From positions 1 to 50,030 of the forward strand of contig JAFSTA010000007.1 in NCBI GenBank assembly GCA_017450695.1: a DNA stretch of 50,030 nt, in the 5' to 3' direction. Below, in pieces: positions 43,382 through 50,030 of the stretch (position 1 is the stretch's first letter; each line of letters begins with the position of its first letter). The position numbers were made by a program, and so were the translations under genes. Source of the DNA: Kiritimatiellia bacterium (GTDB lineage: Bacteria; Verrucomicrobiota; Kiritimatiellia; RFP12; UBA1067). The notes below the pieces were generated by a model. That model was not told the origin of the DNA and did no database searches. It saw only the letters and a list, made by a program, of their open reading frames with translations.

Positions 43382-43467
43382 GGCTGGTGGCTGGTGGCTG
43401 ATGGCGGGTAGTTAGCAGACTCGAGCCTCTAGAGCTTCTAGCCATTCTAGACGGCGCGAAGCGCCCG
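43382..43467. repeat. Repeat patch at the 5' end of the surface-protein gene
   Basis: GGCTGGT-type heptamers (GGCTGGTGGCTGGTGGCTGA, 43382-43401), a CTAG island with 9-base period (CTAG at 43429, 43438, 43447), then GGCGCGAAGCGCC (43453-43465), a GAA-loop hairpin also at 25109 and, varied, at 7003, 17390 and 38230. The next gene's ATG follows two bases later. Confidence 0.8.
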
Positions 43468-46400
43468 ATGGCGTTGATGATTATGTTGGACGGACTTCGC
43501 GCCGATGCCGTGGAGACGGGGGCCATGCCGAACCTCGAAGCACTCCGCGCCGGCAAGTGGCAACCGGGCTACCAAGCCGCCTGGTCGCTCACCGGACAGC
43601 TCGCCCCCGGTGCGGCACCGTCCTCCGCACCGAACCATGTCTCGATCGCAACCGGTTTTGCGCCATCGGCTCATGGCGTAAGGGCGAACGGCGAGACAGC
43701 GAACGGAAACTATACGACATATCCCACGTGGCTGAAGCGGGTCGTCGATGCCAACCCCGGTACGACAGCACTCTTTGTCTATTCGTGGGCCGAGGACGGC
43801 GGAGTCGGTCCCACGGCGGATGTGGAATTCCTCACGGGAACAGACGCAGCAAACGCCGCTTCGCTCGCAACCCGCCTCACCGCCGCAGACGCTCCGGATG
43901 CGACACTCTACTTCATTGACGCGATCGATGCAGCGGGACACGCCTCCGGTTACTACCCGATGTCCACCGGATACCGCGCTTCGCTGGCCGCCGTTGACGG
44001 ATATATCGGCGCGTGTCTCGGCGCGATTGCGGCACGTTCGACATTCGCGAACGAAGACTGGCTCATCACCGTCACCTCCGACCACGGTGGCTACAGCAAG
44101 TACCACGGCCAGATCACCGCAGGACGCCAGGCGGACACGATTCCCCTCGTAATCGCCGGGACAACCGTGACGCAAGGGCGCATCGCGGGGTCGCCGTACA
44201 ACTTCGACGTGACGGCGAACACCCTCGCGCATTTCGGCGTGACGGTCTCCGGTCTTCAGGCGACATCGCGTGACGGCGTGGCGGCAGCTGTATCCCGCAC
44301 GCTGAATGACGGCCTTGTCGTCTATCTGCCGTTCAACGACACGGCAACATCCAACGTAGTAGCCGGTAGTTCCGTCACGCCCGAAGCGGTGGGAGATCCG
44401 GCCATCGCAGGAAACGGCATGGTCGGCCAATGCCTGAGCATCAACACCAACAAGGTCGTCAAACTCACCGGCTCCGACACCGGTTCGCTCGCCTACGAGG
44501 ATTCCAACCGGAGCTTCACCGCAGTCATCTGGGCGCGATACGACTTAAGTAAGCTCGTCGGCGATCCGGTTCTCTTCGGCAACAAGCCTTGGTCTGGTTT
44601 TGCCAAGGGTGCGCTACTGGCCGCCCGCATGGATAAGGCGTTTAACATCAACAATAAATCGACCTATTTTCCGGGCGTCGGCTTCAATGCCGGGAGCGGC
44701 TTAAGCAATCAAACGCAGGGTTCCGGGCGACTTGACTTCTATCCATTTGACGCGGAGGATGCCTCCGTCTGGACATTCTACGCGGTCACGCGCAGCGCCG
44801 AGGGCGTGATCACCGTCTATCAGGGCCGCAGTGACGGAACGCTCGATTGGTCATGCGGCACGTTTACCGGATTCACGCTCGAAAGCGGTTATCCGTTTTA
44901 CATCGGCCAGGACGGCACGGGGAACTACGGCAAACACTTTCTCGGCGATGTCGATGACTTCGCGCTCTGGACACGTGGACTCTCCCACGAAGAGATTCGC
45001 CGTATCTACGAGAGTGGCAGATCGGGCATGGAACTGGGCGACCTCCTGAAGATTGATGCCCATGACGCGCCGACGATGGATGTGGCATCTGCGGAAGGTG
45101 TGTTCACCCTGACCTTTGGCGGACGCCGTACCAGGTTCCACGAACTCTATCTCGCCTACGGTGCTGCGGACGCGGGAGAGAATAAATACGCGTGGGATTC
45201 CTTCGTCCAGCTCGCCGACATCCCCGTGAGCACCAACTCCTTCAGCTACACCGTGCCGGAGGCGTTCAAAGAAACCGGAACACGCTTGCGTTTCTTCTTG
45301 ATGCAGACGGATGACCTGCCGTACGTGAAGGAGGTGGAGTACGCCCACTCGGACGGTACCGCCTGGATCAACTCCGGTATCGCCCCGCGCCGCGACATGA
45401 CCGCCGAGTTCGACACGCGACTCACCGCCGAGAATGGCGTGTACCAAAACCTCTTCGGCGCGTTCGGCGTGGACGGGAACAAAAAATCCAACTACGGGAT
45501 GTGCCGCTATAACAATCCGGGAAACGCCAACCACAACAAATGGGATCGCGAATACAGTACCGGTTCCGCCTATCAATTCGTCGGTTCCTGCACGCTGAAT
45601 GAGGACTATCATGTCGTGTTCAAGACCACCAGCCTCACCGTCAACGGGGAAGTGTTCGGCAGCAGTCTCACGGAAAACGATTTCGTGGAAACGGGATACC
45701 CGACGATCAACATCTTCCGCAACGAGAAGATTACTGTGGGGCAGTATGACCAAACGATGACAGGCTACTTTAAGTCCTTCGCGCTCTACACGCCGAAGCA
45801 CATCGTGCGCAACTACATTCCGGCCGTCGATGCTGGCGGAACGGTCGGTCTGTTCGATACCGTGACCGGACAGTTTCAGTCCAGCGCGGCCACCGCGCTT
45901 ACCGCCGGGACAGATCAGGCTGCCGCCCGATATGGTTGGGTACGTTGCGTCTCGAAGGGATTCAACGCCAGCAGCACGATTCCCGCCACCGCACGATACA
46001 TTGCGGCAGGAATAAATCCGCTGGACTTCTCTGATCCTGCGAACTGGGCCTGCACGAACGGATACGGGATTGGACTCGAAGACGTGATCCCCACGGAAGA
46101 AACTGCGATCACGGTTGATGGAGAGACGGTCTTTGCCGTACCCGCGAATGTCTCGATGCCGCTCTGCGCGAGTATCCGATTCGACGATGTCGTTCCGGCC
46201 GACGGCGCGGACTGGCGGGGACTCGACCTCTCCAAATTGACCAGTGACTCCGTAATCAACCTCATGGGCCGTACCTTGCGTCTTGCGGGCGAGGACGGCG
46301 CGGTTCCAAGTGCGTTTACCATCACCGACAGCACATCGGGGACACCGGGCACGTTGTGTTTTGAAGTCGCCACGAACGAGATATTCGCCAACGACACAAT

Positions 46401-47430
46401 CTCTCTGACGGGAAACCTGAAGCTCAAGAAGGAGGGCGCGGGAGTCTTCTCAGCCGAAAAAGCCGGACAGACTTATTCCGGCGGAACAGATGTCTCCGCG
46501 GGAACGGTCCGCGTCGGTTCCGTGGGAGCCGGACACTTCGGCACCGGCATCGTCCTCGTCTCGACCAACACGACATTCGATGCATACGGGAACGACGTAT
46601 CGTATGCCAATCTCGTGCTGGCGCGCGGAACCCTCGCCAACACGGCCTCCGCCAACGCCACGCTCCCCGCGATGATCACCTTGACGGACGATGCGACATT
46701 GGCTTTCGCCGCCATCTCCTCGACACACGATATGTTCATTCCCGCCGGCACCGTATGGAATCTCGGAGGCAAGACGCTCTCGGTCATCTTGGACGGGAAC
46801 GATCCTGACCTGCGGATGAACTCGGGCATACACGTCATTTCGAACGGAACCTTTGCTGTGACGGTCAACACCTACAACAACGTGACAAAAGGCTGGATAC
46901 ACATTCAGGATGTTCACGGCAAGGACGGGTTGGTCCTCGACCTCGGCAACTCCATTCTCCGCTTGCAGCCCGGTTCGGGTAATTCAACCGTGCTGGACTA
47001 CACAGCAAATCCGCCGGCAGGTTCGGATGTCACCAGCAACAAGCGTCTGGAGGTTTACGGCACATTCACGCCGCAGACCGCGATGGGCTACAGCATGACG
47101 ATGATGAAAGATTCCACGCTCAACCTCGCGGGATGGACAGGCGGGTACAACTGCGTATTCGCGAGTAAGTATGTGGGAACCACGGACAAGAACTGTTTCC
47201 TCGATTTCGCCACCAACGCTACAGTGACGGTCAATCTCGCAGGACGCGAAGACCTCTGGACGATCGCCCGGTCGGAAAGCCCGTATGCGATCACATGGTC
47301 AACGAAACCGGACGATTCCGTCACGTTCGTCCTCGACGACGCAACGTTGGCCCTCGGTTTCAAGGCGGAGGTTTGCGAAGCAGGTTTAAAACTGTGCCCA
47401 CCCCTGGGCACCATGATCTTTATCCGCTGA
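43468..47430 (+). CDS. Phosphodiesterase-LamG-autotransporter-strand repeat protein, apparently lacking its 5' end
   Basis: 1,320 residues. Residues 1-275 are an alkaline-phosphatase-fold domain: MIMLDGLRADAV, SSAPNHVSIATG, FIDAIDAAGHASG and TSDHGG give the metal and nucleophile positions. A LamG/concanavalin-like domain follows (about 288-520), then a second jelly-roll-type region (about 610-830), then a region with autotransporter-associated beta-strand repeats (LKLKKEGAGVFSAEKAG, about 985-1030). Relatives are secreted or surface proteins, yet this one begins directly with the first beta strand, with no signal peptide, no ribosome site and only repeat DNA upstream (43382-43467). No C-terminal barrel or anchor was recognised. 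Either the 5' end was lost by repeat insertion (pseudogene) or a hidden start is used. Confidence 0.78.
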   Translation: MALMIMLDGLRADAVETGAMPNLEALRAGKWQPGYQAAWSLTGQLAPGAAPSSAPNHVSIATGFAPSAHGVRANGETANGNYTTYPTWLKRVVDANPGTTALFVYSWAEDGGVGPTADVEFLTGTDAANAASLATRLTAADAPDATLYFIDAIDAAGHASGYYPMSTGYRASLAAVDGYIGACLGAIAARSTFANEDWLITVTSDHGGYSKYHGQITAGRQADTIPLVIAGTTVTQGRIAGSPYNFDVTANTLAHFGVTVSGLQATSRDGVAAAVSRTLNDGLVVYLPFNDTATSNVVAGSSVTPEAVGDPAIAGNGMVGQCLSINTNKVVKLTGSDTGSLAYEDSNRSFTAVIWARYDLSKLVGDPVLFGNKPWSGFAKGALLAARMDKAFNINNKSTYFPGVGFNAGSGLSNQTQGSGRLDFYPFDAEDASVWTFYAVTRSAEGVITVYQGRSDGTLDWSCGTFTGFTLESGYPFYIGQDGTGNYGKHFLGDVDDFALWTRGLSHEEIRRIYESGRSGMELGDLLKIDAHDAPTMDVASAEGVFTLTFGGRRTRFHELYLAYGAADAGENKYAWDSFVQLADIPVSTNSFSYTVPEAFKETGTRLRFFLMQTDDLPYVKEVEYAHSDGTAWINSGIAPRRDMTAEFDTRLTAENGVYQNLFGAFGVDGNKKSNYGMCRYNNPGNANHNKWDREYSTGSAYQFVGSCTLNEDYHVVFKTTSLTVNGEVFGSSLTENDFVETGYPTINIFRNEKITVGQYDQTMTGYFKSFALYTPKHIVRNYIPAVDAGGTVGLFDTVTGQFQSSAATALTAGTDQAAARYGWVRCVSKGFNASSTIPATARYIAAGINPLDFSDPANWACTNGYGIGLEDVIPTEETAITVDGETVFAVPANVSMPLCASIRFDDVVPADGADWRGLDLSKLTSDSVINLMGRTLRLAGEDGAVPSAFTITDSTSGTPGTLCFEVATNEIFANDTISLTGNLKLKKEGAGVFSAEKAGQTYSGGTDVSAGTVRVGSVGAGHFGTGIVLVSTNTTFDAYGNDVSYANLVLARGTLANTASANATLPAMITLTDDATLAFAAISSTHDMFIPAGTVWNLGGKTLSVILDGNDPDLRMNSGIHVISNGTFAVTVNTYNNVTKGWIHIQDVHGKDGLVLDLGNSILRLQPGSGNSTVLDYTANPPAGSDVTSNKRLEVYGTFTPQTAMGYSMTMMKDSTLNLAGWTGGYNCVFASKYVGTTDKNCFLDFATNATVTVNLAGREDLWTIARSESPYAITWSTKPDDSVTFVLDDATLALGFKAEVCEAGLKLCPPLGTMIFIR

Positions 47431-47905
47431 TACGCACCTCGGAAAAACGCCCCTCTTGTCGCCTGCCGCGTATCTTTTACCTCACGCGGCGAACGGGAGG
47501 GACGCGCTTACGCTTGCGCATTTCCCAACCAGGGCGAGCGTGAGCGACGCCTGTCCGTGTACGTCCGTGGTTATCAAAAATCACCTAACCTTGTAGGTGT
47601 CAGCTTGTAGCTATTCGCTTTTAGCCCTCCGCGTCCATCGTTGTTCATCCGGGGTTCCGATTTCAAGTCGCGCCAGCGACGATTTAACCATTTCACTATT
47701 TAACCATTTGAGCCAAGTGCAAAACCCCCCGCCTATCGATTGTTCAACCCCGGAACACACGGAATACACGGAAAAATAGTGTGTTTCGCAACCCTCCTAG
47801 TCCGTGTGTTCCGTGTATTCCGTGGTTTTGAAATTACCTCATTTCACTTATAGGTGTCAGCTTGTAGCTATTCGCTTTTAGCCCTGCCCTTTTCTCTCTG
47901 ACCGC
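47431..47905. repeat. Repeat region between convergent genes
   Basis: 475 bases without a gene: a unit of the GCGAGCGTGAGCGACGCCTG palindromic repeat (47500-47590), two copies of GTAGGTGTCAGCTTGTAGCT followed by ATTCGCTTTTAGCCCT (47603-47636 and 47851-47885), and CCGTG words in inverted arrangement (about 47754-47773 and 47801-47824, TTCCGTGTATTCCGTGG). Confidence 0.65.
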
Positions 47906-49339
47906 TCATTGCTTTAGCAACGCACCGAATGGGACAAGCGCGTCGAAGAATCCGCTTGTGGCTACACGTTTTGACAACCGTCCCTCGTAAACAAGTGCGG
48001 TGCGGACACTCACGCCGTCGCGCAATTTGAGGCGGCGAACCTTCTCCGCAACTTGCGTCTCAACCTCCTCGCCGATCTCGCTCTGGCGCTTGATTTCGAC
48101 AACACAGACGGATTTACGCGTCTGCACCAGCAGATCAATCTGGCATCCGCCACTCCCGACGCCCTTGCGTTGCCGAAATGGCGCGGCGGAAAGTATTTGA
48201 CGGCCCTCAAGGTGCAAAAGCGGTAAAAGCGCGGTAACGTTGTTGAGGACAAGGTTCTCGAATTGAAGCCCGAGAACCGTATCCCAGCCAGGCAGGCTCT
48301 CGGCTGACGCGAATACGAAACTTCCGTCCAGAATCTCTCGGTTATGCGGCTCGATGTACTTCATGTAGAATCGGGTGTAGTTGTCCCTGAGCCGGTATCT
48401 GTCTTGCCTTGCCCGTCTGCCTGTTGCCGGGTTGAGGCCGGAATTTCTGGACACAAACCCTGCCATTTCCAACTCTTCCATCACGTCGGAGAACCTACCG
48501 TTCCTGGCCGCGCCGACACGTTCGACCAACTCCCGGCTGTCCATAGATGCGTCCGCCAAGGCCTTGAGCAGATTCCTTTTCACGGGAGCGTTCGCGCCGA
48601 AAACGGACGAAAACACATCGTTGAAATCCCGAAAAAGGTATCCGTTTGGCAGAAAACACATGCGCTTGATGTTCTCGTCCGCCGAAAGAGCCGGATCCAG
48701 CTCTTCTAGGTATCTGGGGACACCACCGGTAACAGACAGGACATCCAGTATCTCGCGCGGCGAAATCCGTTCCCCTGCCACGCCCCAAAACTGGGCGCAT
48801 TTGCTTAGCGGCAGTTCCCGGACAATCAGGTCAAGCGCAATACGTCCCATAAACCCGGTGTTGGACAGGATGGTATCCTCTAACCAGGACGATACCGAAC
48901 CGCAAAGGATGACGATCAATTCGTGTTTGTCGTGGAAACGGTTGTCCCAGGCATACTTAAGTTCCCCCGCGAAGTTCGCGTCGTACCTTCCCATCCATGA
49001 TATCTCATCAATCAACACGACCGTCCTACGGCCGGAAGGTAGAACATCGCCCAACCACCGAAACGCGTCAAACCAGCTTTCAGGCATCGCATACGGCAGG
49101 TGCATTTGTTCGGCAAGCTGTCGCCCGAATGCCTTCAGCTGATCTTCGTTCTTCATCCTGTTGTGCGGGGCAAGTCCCTCCAGCTTGATAAAAAACGCGT
49201 CCTGGCTCTCGGCAAAATGCTTGATGAGCGTCGATTTGCCAATCCGCCGTCTGCCGCGGCATGTTACAAGTGAAGCAGCCGGATGCCTCCAGAGTGCCGC
49301 CAGCTGTGCCATTTGATCTTCACGTCCATAAAAAGCCAT
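47906..49339 (-). CDS. AAA ATPase with DUF234/nuclease-like C-terminus
   Basis: A 477-residue protein of the 'ATPase predominantly from Archaea' (PF01637) type. Walker A TCRGRRRIGKSTLI, Walker B TVVLIDEISW, sensor region VILCGSVSSWL, a winged-helix part (about 250-330) and a C-terminal DUF234-like domain in which GCQIDLLVQ and VCVVEIKRQ form a D...ExK pattern of PD-(D/E)XK nucleases. Such genes are mobile-like, scattered in many genomes, and of unknown function (possibly defence or nucleic-acid maintenance). ATG follows AAGGGGA. It has its own promoter and a palindrome at the expected transcription start, and no partner gene, so it is independent of the polysaccharide locus. Confidence 0.85.
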   Translation of the reverse strand: MAFYGREDQMAQLAALWRHPAASLVTCRGRRRIGKSTLIKHFAESQDAFFIKLEGLAPHNRMKNEDQLKAFGRQLAEQMHLPYAMPESWFDAFRWLGDVLPSGRRTVVLIDEISWMGRYDANFAGELKYAWDNRFHDKHELIVILCGSVSSWLEDTILSNTGFMGRIALDLIVRELPLSKCAQFWGVAGERISPREILDVLSVTGGVPRYLEELDPALSADENIKRMCFLPNGYLFRDFNDVFSSVFGANAPVKRNLLKALADASMDSRELVERVGAARNGRFSDVMEELEMAGFVSRNSGLNPATGRRARQDRYRLRDNYTRFYMKYIEPHNREILDGSFVFASAESLPGWDTVLGLQFENLVLNNVTALLPLLHLEGRQILSAAPFRQRKGVGSGGCQIDLLVQTRKSVCVVEIKRQSEIGEEVETQVAEKVRRLKLRDGVSVRTALVYEGRLSKRVATSGFFDALVPFGALLKQ

Positions 49340-49345
49340 AGTTGT

Positions 49346-49359
49346 TCCCCTTGGGGAAG
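49346..49359. promoter_or_regulatory. Palindrome at the predicted start of the AAA ATPase transcript
   Basis: TTCCCC-TT-GGGGAA directly downstream of the -10 box, and including the gene's AAGGGGA ribosome site. It could be an operator or a small hairpin hiding the ribosome site. Prediction. Confidence 0.45.
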
Positions 49360-49388
49360 AGTAAAGTAAAAGAAACGCCTTTTGTCAA
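49360..49388 (-). promoter_or_regulatory. Predicted promoter of the AAA ATPase gene
   Basis: Reading leftwards: TTGACA (49388-49383, perfect), 17-base spacer, TTTACT (49365-49360, 4 of 6). The leader would be only 10-15 bases. Confidence 0.6.
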
Positions 49389-49394
49389 GAGCAA

Positions 49395-49482
49395 TAGTCT
49401 TGAAAATGTGAAAACGAAATTTCAAGACTGTCGATCTGCACAAACAAATAGTCTTGAAATTTCAAAAATAAAATTTCAAGAC
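49395..49482. repeat. Two AT-rich inverted repeats upstream of the AAA ATPase gene
   Basis: AGTCTTGAAA...AAATTTCAAGACT (49396-49429) and AGTCTTGAAATTT...AAATTTCAAGAC (49450-49482), two versions of one stem-loop about 54 bases apart. Composition differs from the GC-rich surroundings. Confidence 0.78.
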
Positions 49483-49541
49483 CGATATTTGGCACCCCGT
49501 AATAAGGTGGCAAGCCCGCCCACACACATAACAGAGAAACG

Positions 49542-49994
49542 AAACCACAGACCAACACGGACGCGCCGCGCTTACGCTTGCGCATTTCTTACCCAAGGCG
49601 AGCGTGAGCGACGCCTGTCCGTGTACGTCCGTGGTTCTCTAAACCACAGTGCCCCAACCTTGAACTGATAGGCAAGGCGTGTTCAGCATTCGGACGCGAC
49701 GGGGCGCGCCCCTCCCAATTCAGGCAACGAGGACGTTGCCCCTCCCGTTCTCTGCTGCTCCGCGGCTCCGCGAGAGAACCCCACCCACTTCAACCGCAGA
49801 CCAACACGGACGCGCCTCGCCTACGCTTGCGCATTTCTTACCCAGGGCGAGCGTGAGCGACGCCTGTCCGTGTACGTCCGTGGTTATCAAAAATCACTTA
49901 AACCGCAGACCAACACGGACGCGCCTCGCCTACGCTTACGCATTTCTTACCCACGGCGAGCGTGAGCGAAGCCTGTCCGTGTACGTCCGTGGTT
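49542..49994. repeat. Three copies of a ~95-bp palindromic repeat
   Basis: Units at 49542-49636, 49792-49885 and 49901-49994, plus a partial one at 47500-47590. Each runs from AACCRCAGACCAACACGGAC through TACGCTTGCGCATTTCTTAC and GGCGAGCGTGAGCG to GTCCGTGTACGTCCGTGGTT. The ends are imperfect inverted repeats and the centre can fold (ACGCT...AGCGT). Between units one and two lie a GAACTGATAGGCAAGG copy and GGCAACGAGGACGTTGCC hairpin (49723-49740). No gene seen from 49483 to the window end. Confidence 0.82.
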
Positions 49995-50030
49995 CGATAA
50001 TCCCCCTAACCTTGTAGGTGTCGGCTGGGA

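Noticed and set aside
43468-47430. Classical autotransporter
   Set aside because: It has autotransporter-associated strand repeats, but no C-terminal beta-barrel and no signal peptide.

Overview
This window is most likely from a Gram-negative member of the PVC group, probably Kiritimatiellota or a close Verrucomicrobiota or Lentisphaerota relative. The basis is indirect: a Wza-type lipoprotein implies an outer membrane, there is a 1,320-residue phosphodiesterase/LamG/autotransporter-strand protein, a 'four helix bundle suffix' protein, and intergenic DNA crowded with short periodic repeats. No rRNA or tRNA was seen, so the taxonomy is inference.

Nearly the whole window is one large exopolysaccharide (Wzx/Wzy-type) locus. 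Left arm (378-10233, +): a GH9-family hydrolase, a polysaccharide pyruvyl transferase, four glycosyltransferases and an alkaline-phosphatase-fold enzyme. Second block (10290-16889, -): a DxD glycosyltransferase-like protein, a GT4-like protein, a GT-C-like membrane protein, a polyprenyl-sugar synthase and the flippase Wzx. Centre (18151-23733): a UDP-glucuronate 4-epimerase (+), then Wzy/ligase, Wza and a Wzc-like protein whose kinase domain has lost its Walker motifs (-).

The most unusual part is the long minus-strand cluster 43275 to 25136. Assembly genes (phosphoglycosyl transferase, nucleotidyltransferase-like proteins, GT26, two GT4) alternate with a complete multi-step phosphorelay: two tandem paralogues fusing a 12-TM amino-acid permease to a hybrid histidine kinase and receiver, one BvgS-like kinase with tandem periplasmic binding domains, a stand-alone Hpt protein, a receiver-PP2C-anti-sigma-kinase protein and a STAS protein. 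The parts match those of the Pseudomonas HptB-HsbR-HsbA pathway, but here they sit in the operon they could control, joined to sugar genes by 1-4 base overlaps. The cluster starts at a consensus promoter with an 8-base G tract in its spacer, a layout known from phase-variable promoters.

To the right are the 1,320-residue surface-type protein, which has lost its signal peptide at a repeat junction, and a solitary AAA ATPase with a DUF234-type nuclease-like end.

The gaps hold no convincing genes but many repeats: a ~185-bp dispersed element, a 97-bp tandem array, a twin-hairpin element, trains of small hairpins, and 'word' islands in which CTAG, TCCGG, CCGTG or CTGCG recurs every 8 or 9 bases. 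Two 9-bp-period islands lie in frame inside glycan genes, apparently at interdomain linkers, and two CTAG islands with an identical 19-bp stretch bracket the four-helix-bundle gene.
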